Source of the DNA: Hydractinia symbiolongicarpus
Lineage: Eukaryota; Cnidaria; Hydrozoa; Anthoathecata; Hydractiniidae
Assembly: GCF_029227915.1 (NCBI RefSeq)
Contig: NC_079883.1
Span: 23,994,001-24,058,000, forward strand
Reading direction: 5' to 3'
DNA: 64,000 nt
The notes under the pieces are model-generated. The model was not told the origin of the DNA. It did no database searches and saw only the letters and a list, made by a program, of their open reading frames with translations. Positions 40,339 through 54,021 of this stretch are shown here, in pieces. The stretch's first letter is position 1. The number at the start of each line of letters is the position of its first letter. The position numbers were made by a program, and so were the translations under genes.

Positions 40339-43300
40339 ATGGATCACGATAGCGAATACGGTAACAAACATAGGTATCGAAATGCGTATAACTACCGAAA
40401 CAATTACGGTTACGAAACTTTCGGCACAAATTCGAATTTTCTTGGCACGAGTTGCGACAGTTTTTCTCGTTATGACAGTTCTTTCCCTTACGAAAGCGAT
40501 ACATGGACTGCAGAATCTCGGTTGGACGATAGAATAGAAAGCAACACTAACCAAAGGTAAAAGGAATTGATTTTACTCCACGCTTATTGAGTGCTTAGAT
40601 GTACGTGCAAGTCAATTTTCTGTTTATCGGGGGTAAAGCCGTCAGGTATACAACCACAGAGGTCCGCAGACGTAAGGAATGTCAAGTTTGACTGTAAGCT
40701 CGTAAGCAAATATTGAGAAATGGTTTTGCTATTTTTGTAATTTGAATGGAAAAGTAGCTAAAAATAAAGCAATCTAGGATGATCTTAACAAATCTTAAAT
40801 TCAAAATTTAAATGGGGAGCTCCCCAGAACCCATTTCACGTTTAAGTTTGACACGAGCATTTGACAAAACAGTGTGTCATGTGTCACTTATTTCATACCC
40901 ATTGTGTTTAAGATGTTGACGTCTAAACTCTCGCAACACTAAATTTTTTTCAACTTGTTGCGCAAAAAATTATTGTCATTTAGCTCGTGCGAGCGTCGTT
41001 AAGAGGTAAAAAGATATGAGAAATAGGAAAAAACCCAAACACATTAAGTATCAAAGGAGTGACCTCAAAGTGTGACCAAATTAGTTCTATTAAGATATGT
41101 CTGCGTCAGAATAAAAATTCCGCCGTAAGGAAATCCCAGAAAAACAAAAGGGCGCGCTAAGGTAATTATCAGTACATATTATTCATATTTCATTCGTTAT
41201 CTAATATCCGCCATGTTTTGCCAGGACAACGTTAACACGCAAACCGGATAGTTGTTGCTCCGGAGCGAAATCATTCCGGAACTGGTTATATTATTCGTTC
41301 AATTCCGTAGCTGTTAGCAGCAAAAAAAAATGGGCGTTGTTAAAACGTAACGGAACTATTTATTTCAATGTTTATTTGTAAGTTGATATCATCCAATGAG
41401 TTTTTTAGGATTTCCTAATATACCAAAACAAATGCGAGTGTTTACTCATTTCTAGATTCTCTCCAGAATAACTTTCCCTCACGGTTTCGAATTGGGATTG
41501 TGCCCCAACCTTCATTCTTCTTTTTTTCTCTAAGTCGACAATTTGGGTATAAACCAATCTTTCATGGGAATTTCTGATGACAATTTTTGTCTTTTTCTTT
41601 TCTTTTTTTATGTAAGGATGGTCATTTCTGACAAGGAAAACAAGAAAGAAGGTCTTTGGAAGAGCTAAACGTAGATTATAATCTGAAAAGCTACTGATAG
41701 CGTAATAAATTCCAACCTCAAAGCAAATCTGACACGAGAATTATTTTAACCTCCTATGGTGAAAGAACCAGAAAAAGGTTCCCAGGGCGCTCTGTGATAA
41801 TGGACCATGAGCAGAGACCACATGGGGATGAGAATTGGAAAAACAGTGTTAAGGTGGTTTACCACCAAATAATGTCTAAATTTCAAGAATTGTCTTTTAC
41901 CTGTTTTCTGATAGTAAATTCATTATAAAATACCGTGGCAAGTAGTGCTTATGACAAACTTCGGCTCTTATTGCGCAATCCGGCACTTTTCCAACCAACT
42001 GCAAATATAAGTACATAGCAACGCCCATAGCAACCATTTTAGACAGCTTTTTTGCCCCTTCGTCGATGTTTAATGGTAAGACAATATATGACAGTTCTGA
42101 ATATTAAATGTGATGTTCCACAAACATTTAGAAAGCTGTCTTAACGACACACCCTCCGAAGTGAGCTCGTCAGAGTTTACTCGTCATAAACTGAAGACAT
42201 AAGGTCTTAGGTATTTGGTGCTTTTTAGGTCGAAATAGTGCTGCCGTAAGCCTTTTGCCGATCCACAAGTCAAGAATGTCCATAAAGTAATCTTCAAACA
42301 AGTTTTTGACCGTTTAAGTTCGGAATCCACGCGAATCAGGAATTCTTAAGATCAAAGCACACATGCTTTACAATTTCTTCCGTGGATGCAGGCATTAGTA
42401 TTACCTAGTGCTTAACTAAATCGAAGTTTTGTCTTTCAGTTATCTTGCGCAGTTTCTCCCTGTTTTTGCCCTTTTTTCGTCCAAGAAATACCGCATTAGT
42501 TGTCTGGGAGTCGAGTTAGCCTTACGAAAAGGCGTTTCACTCAATCACTACACGTGACCCTTGAGAAACATGCGCGGTCAAAAAGGCGCTTCAAATACCA
42601 CATGTTGTTTAGTTATTTGGTTTAGCGTCGTCATATTTTGCTCTATTTTATCTAGCAACGGGTAACCATGGCATGGACTTAATTTTGTCGTACTGTCGCG
42701 TACTATGATATCCTCATTAAGTAACTTTGGAAAAGACAATCCTCTGCGATATAGGTTATTTGTTTAATAATTTTGCTGTTCGTATGAATATATGATAATG
42801 ATAAGCTTCTGTTGTTAGGATTAGCGTTGTATCATAAAATTTTTAGCTATGTTCTGTAAGAATCATCCAATTATTTGCACAGAAATATATCCGTGTTGTT
42901 TTTTAAAAAAGCTATAATCTTTATATATATTTGTTGTTTAAAAGTTTCTTAAAACAAGGGGGGGGGGCGGGTTATAAAAATTGAAGTGCTTGGACAAATA
43001 AACGTTCAAGAATTTCTCTGACAAATGTTTTTTGAGTAATTTATAAACAACTTTAATGTTACAAAAGCGTGGGAAATTATTATAAGTCTATTCTAGATAT
43101 GTTTTTGTAAGTTTTTATTCTCACTTTAACTCCCTGCCCCCCTGAATAAGTTTTTTTCACGCTCCCTATGCTCTATACTTGTTAATAATTGTCCCTGTAA
43201 CTTTTAATAAGTTTTATTAAAAGTAAAAGAACTAAGCATGTTCTAAATTTATACAAGTGTCATTATTTTATTCCTTTGGCTATTACGACTTCAATAGCGG

Positions 43301-46300
43301 TACATTTACCCTCATTATCCTGAATCAACATACAGGATTTAAATGATAATCTGGTTATTTTGTGAGAACTATGTTGGATCAACAGAGAGTGCTTGATGTG
43401 AAAGAATAGGTATAAATTAGGTGTTTTTTATCGGACCTAAATATTAGCCAATCAGAAGTGAAGTTATTTTCATTGTAATTAGAGATCTTAGATTTATTAG
43501 GTTGGTTTCCTTATTCTGTTCATTGAGTGTTCCTAGGAAGCAGAGTCTTACGGTTTTCAAAACCTGTAAATAAAATGTGATTTATTATGAAAGTCAGGTA
43601 GACTTGATATCTATTAAGAAAAGAAGAAAAAATATTTATCTATTAAAAAATTCATATCAGCATGAACGTATTCTTATTAAAGACTAGTATTTCAACTTAA
43701 GAAAAAATGAGAGAAATCTATTTTTAACACGCGCATTACTTACAAATACGTGCGTGTTGTGGCTAGCTACGTCACGTAACGGCGCTAATTAAGCAGTGAT
43801 ATGATTTTCATGGCGTAATAAATACTTTCAAATTAATCAAACTTAATGACAAATAATTACATTCCTTTCATTTTATCTGAAGCTAGTAAATGACGTGACG
43901 ACAAGCAAATTAATTTAGTTTCGTGTAATAAATGCACGAAATTTAAGCACCTTGGCTTAATTCTTAGTATCAAATCTTGGTTTTATTGGTCATTGTGTAG
44001 GGCTAACATTTTTTAAAAAATAGCAACCATTCTGTTTCACCACATCTTCGCCTCCTTCTTTAGTTTTATGGGCATGCTGATGCGTGAACCGTCAAATAGA
44101 AATCCAGTGAACAACATGAGACAGCGAAAACAAGGAACCACAGTACGCCATCCACTGGATTTGATCGATACAAACTTCCAACGATCACCTGTTGGGATTG
44201 GAGAAAGCGTGTCCAGCATAGCCGACATAGAGAAAGGTTATACGCGGAAATCTAGCTGGTTTGCTTTAAGACGTTCCGGTAAGTACCTTGTTATATATAT
44301 ATCTATCACTTGAAAGGACTTTTGTCTGATTGATTGTTAGATTTTTTTCCATTTTTGTTTTTATTGCTTGATTACTCTTCGATCCTAACACTAATCGCCC
44401 CAAGAAGATAAATATTTGCTTCTCTGTGTTTCCGTTATACGAAAGCAAAAACATAAAATGAAGTAACAACCACAAAAGTTAAAATTTTTAAATCACATCA
44501 TTCTTAAAATATAAAAGTTCATCATACAATTAGGATTAATTCCCCCTGTGTTTTATAAATGTAATAAAGCAATGATGTAATCTAAGTGGTCTGGTAACTA
44601 ATTAAAGAGCTCTTAGATCATAATCTAACTCAACTGGCTGCCAAGTTTAACAAACACTTACATTTGTGGTGCAAACCACATAATAAGAGTTTATCATATT
44701 CCGAAATGTTTGCAAGATTGGAAGTCATTATATAAAGGAAGGGAAAGATCTGTCAAGTCAGCCGTATAAAAAGCATAGCGTAACAAGATTCGTTTTGTAA
44801 AAGATATTGATATTCTGTTGTTTGTTGTTTGATACAAACATGACACTGGCTCGAGGCTGGAGTTTTCGTAAGTTTTCACACTATTTTTTTAAAATCAGTA
44901 ATTAAGATTGGCAGGAAAATTTGCGGTAGAATATTTGAGAACTTTTTGATTGCAGCGGTTTTTGTTGATTTTGTGTTGCAGCTTTGTGGATAATTGAATA
45001 GGTGAATGATATTTTATTGGCATATTTATGTTGTTTTTGGTAATTTGAAAAATGGTGTTGTTGTTGTTGTTGTTGTCATCAGGCTTGTTGTTGTTGTTAT
45101 TGTGTTGCATTTCTAATATTTCAGAATAAGCTCCTCAAAATGCCATATGACAATGAACTCATGGTCTTATTCTGGGATTTGGGGTTGAACATAGTTTTTC
45201 AGTCTAAGTTATTTATATTTATGTCCCGATCTTATTATTGTTCAATTTTTGTAGCTCATTTTCTAAACGCAAAGTTTTTATTATTTTTTATCAATATTTT
45301 TTTGACAAAAAGGTTTTTCAAGCTAAATGCAAATATAGCGTGTAGAGTGACTTCCTGCAGTTTTCAATATCGAGATTACAATTCATTGAATTAATTCCAT
45401 TTTGCAAATCTTTATAAATGTTGATTTTGTATTAAAAAGTGTGATTGTTTTGTGAATTGTGATCACAATTAAGGATTAACTAACTCCATCTTGATTGTAA
45501 TTTACCTGTGTGTTTATAAAAATTCTTTAAAAGCACATTCATGTTTCTCGTACTTGAAACCAAAACAAATGTGTGTTTATTATACATGAAGTCATAACAA
45601 ACTTTGACGCCGTTGAAGGTTCAGACGTAGAACGTGTCATGAAATAAAAACATTTTTAGTATGACCAAATTGTTTTTCTTTGCGAAAGAAAATACATTTT
45701 AGCATACATGGAGGTCGTTAAAAAAACTCAGTAATCCTCGAATGTTTGATTGCATTTATTAGTGTCTTAGAAAATAAATGATGCAATGCAATTTTTATAA
45801 GAAACATTTCATAAAAACAACAAGGCTGTCAGAAATTTCTCCGAGATTCTATTCTTTATAGAAAAAAGCCCACACAAAAATTGAGAAATTCATCCTTCAT
45901 GGCAAAAGTTCTCGCAGAATCAGTTGTTGTATTATTGTTGTAATATTGCGAATAAATAAAAATAAGATATATAATAAATAAAATGAATTGCTGAACATAT
46001 GAAAAGAAAGAACATGGTTACAAAATATATAAATGATGTCACGGCTTACCCAAAATTATATAACTTAATTTGGTTCAAATAATCAAGTCAACAAAAATGT
46101 TTGAAAATCTGGTACGCATGCGCTAGGTCAGCTCCAACAAACAGTAATTGCTAAATGTTTGTTTTTTTGTCAAAAAGGAAAAAGCATCCCTTCCTATCCC
46201 AACTTACACAAAGCTAATTTCCCGAAGTATTCAAATATTAGTATGACATCATTCTGTGAATCTGCATTCCTGTTTTTTAGGTTCTATTGCCAGCTCGGTG

Positions 46301-47428
46301 GCTTCACGGAAATCCAGTACACGCAGTATACGCAGTACAACTACAATTACTTCAACCCGATCAACCGGTAGTTATATCCGAAGAAATACGGGTACGTTTG
46401 ATGGAGGAAATTCCCGGCAACGTAAAAAAAGTACACAACGTCGCCCGTCAGCGTCAAGCCAAAAAGACAAAATCATTTCAGATTTTTATAAAGAACTTGA
46501 ACAACTCCAAGAGATGAGTTCTTCGTCATCTTCTTCTGAGGATGAAGAAGAAGATGAAAACAAAAACAAAACAACAAAACAGAAGATAAAAAAGAAAAAA
46601 GTAGAAAAAGTAGAAGCCGATGACGAAGCAAATAAAAGACGTATCGAAGAATACGTTAAACAACATAGCGTTTACGATCATACAAAAAACGATAACATCG
46701 ATGATGACGAAGGTTTTATTCCCGCAACACCGACACCTGATCGAAGTTACGAGAACAAATTACGCGAAAGTCAACCGGTAAAGAAAATAGAATCAACAAA
46801 ACTTAACTTGCGAAACACAAATAGAATGGAACGAGGAGTGAAAACAGTTTTAAACCATAATAAATACACATGTCATTCTGATGTGACAGCAAAAAAACTA
46901 AATAACTTATTTTTCCACACCAGTAGGGGTAGCGTACCAAATAAATTCGATAATCTACCGAAAGCTAGAATTCGAAGGACGCAAAGCGTTCCGTCGAAAC
47001 CTCGTAATTACAACGCCGTAACTAGTAACATTAAACATTACCAAAAAGACTGTTACCATAAAGTTTCGACCAAAGAAAGTCCAGAAGACTTTGAAAAAGC
47101 AATAAGCGAATCTTCTTGTTCAACAGACTCTGCCCATGGTTCAACGAGGAGTATATCTTCGATGTCATCTTGTTCGACACAAGCCAGAGGTTACCCCCTC
47201 CACCTCCCAACTGTACCTCATATATCATCACGAACTAATTCCACTGGAAGACCCAAAAATAAGTCGTTACCAGTCTCCTTGAATTATGTTAGAAGGACGT
47301 CACTATGTTTTAGGGGGGTCATGTGTCAAGTATATCACAATGCATCACGGGTAAATAAAGCCCTGACACATGCTGGCTGTATTGGACTTGCTGTCCCAGG
47401 ACCTTCAGCTCATAAATGTCAACATTGA
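40339..47428 (+). CDS. serine-rich intracellular protein, three exons, 526 aa
   Basis: Exons 40339-40556, 44064-44278 and 46281-47428 join in phases 2 and 1 with GT-AG borders, 1581 nt in total. The start MDHDSEYGNKHRYRNAYNYR is Tyr/Asn-rich. Exon 2 encodes a basic segment (NNMRQRKQGTTVRHPLDLI). Exon 3 has a Ser/Thr/Arg stretch (ASRKSSTRSIRSTTTITSTR), a Ser run followed by an acidic run (SSSSSSSEDEEEDE), a Lys-rich helix, and later RRTQSVPSKPRNYN and a Ser/Thr-rich end. No signal peptide, membrane segment or known domain. It is probably disordered and heavily phosphorylated (inference). AATAAA is at 47494. The introns (3.5 and 2.0 kb) contain only AT-rich DNA and small repeats. Not recognised as a named family. 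Confidence 0.7.
40557..44063. other. intron 1 of the serine-rich protein gene
   Basis: No coding exon or RNA gene recognised in 3.5 kb. A run of G (about 42957-42968) and AT-rich single-copy sequence. Confidence 0.55.
44279..46280. other. intron 2 of the serine-rich protein gene
   Basis: AT-rich. Contains TTG microsatellite blocks at about 45056-45106, interrupted by TCATCAGGC. No exon seen. Confidence 0.55.
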
Positions 47429-49706
47429 ACTTTGATAAGCAAGGTGATAAATTATGACATCATCTTTCAGTTCTGTAAATTATACATGTAAGAAATAAAA
47501 TTGAGTTTTTCTTAATAAAACATTGACCGTATAAACCCCAAATGTCATTCCCAGAGATTTTTTTTGCTTTTCTGGTTTTGGCTTTTAGCCAGTATAAACA
47601 ATCCAGGTTACCAATTTTGTCGTAGTACTTCTTACTTTCAAAGACAGAAAAATTGGTGGTAATTTTAGCCAGCAGAAATTGTAGCTCTCTTTCACGAAAA
47701 ATACCCTAGTATCGTTGAGCGTCTATGGCCAATATATGGCCAGATTATGCAAACGCGTCATACGTAACACGTTAAGTTATGCAACGAACAATGGCGGAAC
47801 TTTAGCGGCCAGATATTTTACATTCCTGCAACAGAAAAAGTAAAAATATTGTCGCTACTAAAACATGCAAAATATCTTAAAAGTTTTTAAAAAAATATTG
47901 TGCTGTTTTATCAGCATGCTACGAAAATACTTAACAGCCTAAAATAGCCAGTCAGGTACTTCCTGAATAGAAATATTTGTTTGCCAAACTGATAATTCAA
48001 AAGTTCGTTAAAAAAGTTTTTTCTTTTAATATTGCATTAAATTGGCTAGTTTACTGCGGCTGGTAAAAGCATGAAACTTATAGTGTTTGACTTCTTTAAG
48101 AACCAATCGACAATTTCTCTCCCATTGTTGAACAAACTGGACATTGGCAACCGTTGATAATAATGAAATCAGCGACATTAACACATCAGTATCGGCAGAA
48201 TTTCCAACAACCTTTGCTAATTGAATTTATTTCACCAACATCAATGACATGCATTATAATTATCGTATTTGCTTCTTCGTGACCATTCCTATCTAATTTT
48301 TCATATCCCAGGAATGTTTGATCTTGTAATTCTTTTGTACAATACTCGGTTAAAGCATTCGATAAAAACTGACCAAGAATAATAATAAGTTCTTGATTCG
48401 CATTGAAATGTGCCAAAAACTTCTTTATAGTCATACCTTCAAGGCTGGTTGATAAAGTTGGCCACACAAGACCCTGGGTACGAAGTTGAAGATACCGATA
48501 GACCATTAATTTTGTTGACGTAGCCCAATTGAATTGAAACTTTCTCCAGGATTACACTCAAGCAAAATGAATCAAAATTTGCGATCTCGATAATTCTCAG
48601 GCCTCTGGTGCGGGCTTAAGGACAAGAATAAGTAAAAATGATCCTGGTCTGTAAATTACACACCTGTCACGTAAAAAGCTTGAAATATTGCACACATTTT
48701 TGTAAATTGAAGAGAAAGTTAAGGTCGACGCGTTAAAGTTGTAAAACGAAGTAAAAGTGGAGTTACAGCGATTTTTCTTATTTATGACCTCGTTTTCGTC
48801 TGATCTATATTTTATATACATAAGGTTTAAAAAATTGGTAAGTTTTTTTTTTCGAAAGATTATGACATAAACTGTCTTAAAACGTTTGATGCATCTAATG
48901 CGATGATTCCACGGGATTACAAATCTCCCCATACTATTGTAAACACAGTTATCTCTTGCCGCGTGGTAGCCCCCTTGTGCCCACCATTTTGTTTTTTCTA
49001 AAGGAGGGAATTCCCAGGAAATCTGCAGGTGGTTGTTGTTGTGATAACACGCATTGTCTTGTGAAGATTTTGTGAACATTGCCTGAAAAAAACAGCTGAT
49101 TAATATTCTATGCTCGTCCCTATACAATCCCATATTACCTTTACGCGATTGTTATAAATTCGCGTTAATTTTGCGCCTCATTAATTTCCTGGAATAAGAC
49201 AGTCAAATTTTCAATAATACCTAAAAATAGAAGACGGGAACATAAAAAAAAAAGCCAATAACAGGAAAGACATGTTAAACAACTCCCTTGTGTCGTTCCT
49301 AACTGGCGCAGACATTCGGAAAACAAAATTAAAATGCAATTTAGGCTGATATTTCAGGTAAAAATCGGGAAAATTCAGTAAGGGGCCGCAATGTATTAAA
49401 AACTTGCTTTAATAACAGTGCATAAAAAAGTTTATCTTATTAACAATCTTTATAATAGGCACAGTACATTGTATTTCGGTTTTGGCAAAACTTACTTGAT
49501 ATCTCTTTGTAAAGTGTATCATTGCACCGCACCCTTATCGAAAACGTAAACATGCGCGTAACTTTGAAACATCGAGCTTATTTAATGTAGTTAAATTCAC
49601 CGGTCATTTTTTAAAAAAATTGAGATCTTTAAGAGTTAAAGTTGCATTAAAGTTGCTCACTCTAGTAAGTTCATTTTATATTTTGCGAATTCTAACAGTA
49701 CTGTTC
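47429..49706. other. intergenic with a decayed transposon-type ORF
   Basis: Holds the remnant ORF at 48186-48506 and a 178-aa open frame at 48597-49133 (-) without recognisable features. Nothing else stands out. Confidence 0.5.
48186..48506 (-). pseudogene. fragment of a multicopy transposon-associated ORF (HEEANT motif)
   Basis: 106-codon open frame ending at a stop. The segment YEKLDRNGHEEANTIIIMHV resembles the HEEADTR-type motif that I remember from a repetitive ORF family in cnidarian genomes often found with transposons. Both ends appear truncated: there is no convincing N-terminal domain and the frame stops shortly after the motif. Most likely a decayed copy. The family name is uncertain. 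Confidence 0.4.
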
Positions 49707-52650
49707 TTAATTCACACTTTTTCTAGTACTTCTGCGACGTCGAACCGGTGTGTACACCCTTGGTGTTACTACCATCGATTTTGAAATCCGTTCACTTTTT
49801 GCTACAAGAGGTTGCTTCGGAGAACTTCTTACTGGTGATTGTTTCGTTCTGTGCGGACTTTCAGTAACACTTTTACGTTTTGGTGGTTTCTTGAAATCAC
49901 GCAATGTTTCCAGCAAGACAACGTTAGTTTCATTTAGGTTTAACTTCTTTTGCATGGACAAAACTTCTTGGTAGTCGTGATATTTCTTTACCAGAGCTTC
50001 AGTTTCCTACAAATAAAATAATAGCAAAACGTCGTTCCTGCATCCCCTTTTAATTTAAAAGATGCAATTCATGGGAATAAAGAATAAAACACTAACATAC
50101 AAATACTCAACGAGACGATAGAATGTCCCTCCAACCACCGTTTGTCTTTTTCATTTAAACTTAATAAATTGTGATTGTAATATCAAACCTTGAATAATTG
50201 AATTCTTTCTTGCTTTGATGGAAAAGAAACTAAAATATTGAAAAAATTTGCTATTATTACAGGAATTCACGAATTACTTTTTTAAACAACTCAAAAATGA
50301 AGGAACAGAATTACGACGAAAGTTAAAAAATTACTTTTTTCCAACAAATAAATAACATGTTTTGCAAGCAATTAAAAAGGATCAAAAAAGGAAATAAAAG
50401 TTTAGGCATATGTTTTTACTGGATTTTCAAATATTCTAGTATGGCACCTTTATTACTCCACAAACCAAGATTTATACTGCGTAAAGCATCGAGACCTCAA
50501 GAAAAACATAGAAGAATTTTTCTTTAATTTTGGGCTAAATTTCTTATATGCTTTGATAATAAAGATATAATTTATTCCGACTTATCATAAATTATCTATG
50601 GTTAAAAATGGCTTTGTTTGTTTGTTTTAGAATTAAAACTTTTTATATAGTTTGGTATAACTAAGATTTTTATCCAGTCAAGGTACACTATTTTGGACAG
50701 CTAATATTTGTTAGAATTGCAATCTAGAAAAACATTGTGTACTTTTTGGTTTAATATACAGTATAAATAATCTGCAAATTTTAAGATTACTTGTGCCAGA
50801 ACATAGAAGCAGAAATATAAAATACAACTAACTTAAAAAATAGTACAAAGATTAACCCTAAGTTGAAGATAAGAAGTATGTAACTTTAATTGCATTGATG
50901 AAATTATGAAAAAAAGTGGAAAAAAAAATATAATTTCTTTTATATAATAATTTCACTTCTTTATTAACAATTAGTAATAGGCCTTATTTCTGCGTTGTAA
51001 GGTGGGTCTTATTGTTAACGAGTGCCTGTTTATTTAGTATTATTCACACCAATAAGTTATTTCTACATGGAAAATTGAAATGACATAATGATTGTCAGAG
51101 GAAATATTGATTGTCCATATTTCTCACAAAGACAGTTTGTGGGTATTACTACTTACCATCTCTCAGAATAATTGAAGGCTGTTCTTGAGGTTTAGCCTAA
51201 CAGGAAATAAAACAGAAGCATGTTACCATTTAGGTTACATTGTGATATAAATTTACTGCAAATTTTATTATATAGTTTTGAGATTCCACAAAGAAGTTAT
51301 ATTTATTTTTATCAACACTAGGTATATCAGAGAGTTGGGGCAATGGTGGATAAATTCATATCTCCACCATGAACAAACAAAGAACAGAGAAACTTCATAT
51401 TTGTTAGCTCTTTGACAACCTAGAACAAAATTGCTTGTTCATGACATGATAAATATTCAAATTATTCAAAAACTTTGTATTATATCTCAAGTATATATAA
51501 GCACAAATTTTGTAAAAAGAAAGTTGTATTTTATTAATTTGATTTAGAAAAACTTTTTTGTCATGGGAGGTCAGTATTAGTTACACAAATACTTCCTTTA
51601 GAATAAGGAAAAAACCTCTATTTTCGCATTCTACAGATCTCTTTGTGATAAACAAAAACATCTATCTCAATTTCACCCTTTTTTCCAGACTTTTTTTTCA
51701 CTACAAATATCATTGTGAGGCCTAAAGTGAACAAAATGCCTCTGTACAGCTACAATCTCTTACCTAAATACATAATTAGGTGAGAGATTGAAGCTACAGA
51801 CTTAGCTACAACTTCTCGTTGAGAGATAAAGTACTAGCAAATTTGTTTTTAGTGTAAAAACCCTAAATGTAAAAATAAGAGTTTTCGTTGGGTCTTGCCT
51901 GCAGCGCTTTAAAAAGTTTAAAAAGGGTATTTGCGGATATAGGTCTAACCTGGTCTCCTGCCCAATCGGGCAGTGCCCTAAGGCCGCCATCAAAAATATG
52001 TTCTGTACGTGTCCTATGACCGTCTCACTTTGGGTAATAACAACCTGAATCGGTAAGTCGGAAAAAAAAACAGAACAAAATTTTTCGCAAGATGTTTAAA
52101 AAGAAAAGAAAAGAATTTTAGCAAGAACTAATTTTCGCAAAATTGACAAAAACTCGCAAAAATTAATTCCTGTAAAAAAATTATTTCGTTTAGGGTACTC
52201 CTGTGGCTACTGACAGTTTACCAGGAGGGCGGCGAGAAAGGGTCTGCAAACAATATGGAGTTAGCGCTATACTGTTTTGTGGCCCTGGGAACGAATTTAC
52301 TTGTTCCAATCTGAAAATCCTGGGAAAAATACCCCAGACCGACTGACTCATTTTTGCAGGGTCTTCAGGACGCGAACATAACATATTTTTGGATGGTGGC
52401 CTAAGATTGGGGAGAACAAGGCTACCAGACAGAAGGACCTGAGAAAGATAGCTAGCTATATACTTAGGTGGGCATAAAAAATGTAGCTATGCATATACTG
52501 AATAAACAGAAAGAAGGGGTGAACATTACACGTAAAAGTTTACCAAAAATGCATTGAGATGAAAAATGATTAAATCGAGCTAAGCAGTCATGCTAGCTAA
52601 ATAACCAAAAAAATACTTACTGTATTTCCCGAGTCAAGTAAATCCCCCAT
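49707..52650 (-). CDS. small basic protein, four exons, 136 aa
   Basis: Exons on the minus strand: 52621-52650, 51157-51196, 50189-50229 and 49707-50006. Phases 0, 1, 0 fit exactly and total 411 nt. The protein starts MGDLLDSGNTAKPQEQPS. It has a coiled-coil-like middle (KQERIQLFKETEALVKKYHD, EVLSMQKKLNLNETNVVLLE) and a Ser/Pro/Lys/Arg-rich tail with several S/T-P sites (TESPHR, KQSPVR, VVTPRVYTPVRRRR). Such a layout suits a nuclear or spindle-associated protein controlled by proline-directed kinases (inference). I do not recognise the family. The short exons rest on splice-phase logic, so RNA evidence would settle them. Confidence 0.6.
50230..51156. other. intron 2 of the 136-aa gene
   Basis: AT-rich, no other feature. 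The intron at 51197-52620 likewise shows no exon apart from chance ORFs. Confidence 0.5.
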
Positions 52651-53435
52651 AATTTATTATCAATCTTGTTGGATTGTATCAACAAGGTTGTTTTTTAACC
52701 TGTGTGCGATTTTGCTTGATTTCAGGGTTGTGTTGTGAGATCAGATTGTTTACATTTTATGATGTCAATGCGCCATCTTACTTTGTATTTCCGCGCATTA
52801 ATACATCTATTTTCCAGATGACAGGCCCTGCGTATATTACTTTTCACCCTATATATAGTGTACAACTCAGTTTTGTTGTGAGCTCAGTCTTCTTCTTGAC
52901 TTTGTTATATCTGGAGGTATGTTCAGGCCTCGGTATAATTTTTTATTAACTGATGCGCTTTTTAAAAATCTAAAAGGGACATTTTTTCGAGGTGGTGGCA
53001 ACGTTAATGATATTTTTTTTAACAAGAAGAGTTACTACAAGTAAAGTGACATTTGGAGCCGAAGTGAAATGCCGTTCAACACGAGAGGTTTTACAACCAT
53101 CTTTTACAACACCGACCATATGCTAACTGTACACACCTAATAGCATTCATTTCGCCTAATGTTTTTTAGGTGTGTCTACGACGGAAGTGAATTTTAGACC
53201 AAAGTTAGTTTCAATGCGCGGAAACAGTCAAAGCTTTTCAACAGGGACGAACCGAAGCTTAAAATGGGTCAAAAGGTTGAAGCATCATATCTTAGAAAGC
53301 AACCTCCTCTGGTCAAAATATAATATAATATAAGTAGTCTAAAAATTCTTGAGAAAAATTAATTGGTTCTTAAGTTTATAGTTTTACCAATGCATTTTGG
53401 GTAGATAGATAGATAGATGTGCATATTTTACATGG

Positions 53436-53498
53436 CTAGCCTCACAAATATCGAGGGATATACCCTGACTATTATTTCCAGGAGGGGCCATGATGGAG
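53436..53498 (-). repeat. 5'-truncated SINE tail
   Basis: Shares CTCACAAATATCGAGGGAT and TATTATTTCCAGGAGG with the fuller copy at 54719-54966 but lacks its tRNA-like head. Confidence 0.6.
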
Positions 53499-53922
53499 AG
53501 TGAACTTAATGATAACCTTAAATGATGACTATATCCTCGTCTCATGGATGTCAAAGTCGCTAGCGCTTACTTGATGGCTCGAACGTCGAAAAAGCAAGAA
53601 CCCTGGGACAGGGTTGCAACGATGACCTTAAAATATTTTAAGAAAGAACGAAACTCTTGCCCGGGTAAATAGTAATTTGGGCGAATTCATTGATGCTTAC
53701 CAATGGATTTGTGCAAAAAGTAAAGGATTACGACCGCGCCGCTGCGTAAAACACGTAGCGTGAAACTTGTAAATAAATTGCGAGGGTGCTATTGTTTAAA
53801 TTTGAGACTCACTGATAGAAACTAAAGTAGGGTCCAGGTCGACTTTCTAATTAACGGACACGTAAGCTGCTTACACTCAAAGCAACAATTTCCGAATGTT
53901 CAGATGTGATTGATAGGCTTAA

Positions 53923-54021
53923 GTCACCCTCCTCCCCAGAGTTTTTTGTCTTTTTGATATGAGAGAAGACGACGAAAAATCTTTATATCAAGAAGTCTAA
54001 AAACCCTGGGGACGAGGGTGA
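53923..54021. repeat. foldback MITE of the CCCTCGTCCCCAGGG family
   Basis: Inverted ends CACCCTCCTCCCCAGAG and CCCTGGGGACGAGGGTG. The interior TTTGTCTTTTTGATATGAGA is shared with the copy at 39960. Confidence 0.75.

Noticed and set aside
48597-49133. 178-residue minus-strand ORF
   Set aside because: No domain, odd composition, and no splice sites or neighbours to support it. Kept only as a note.
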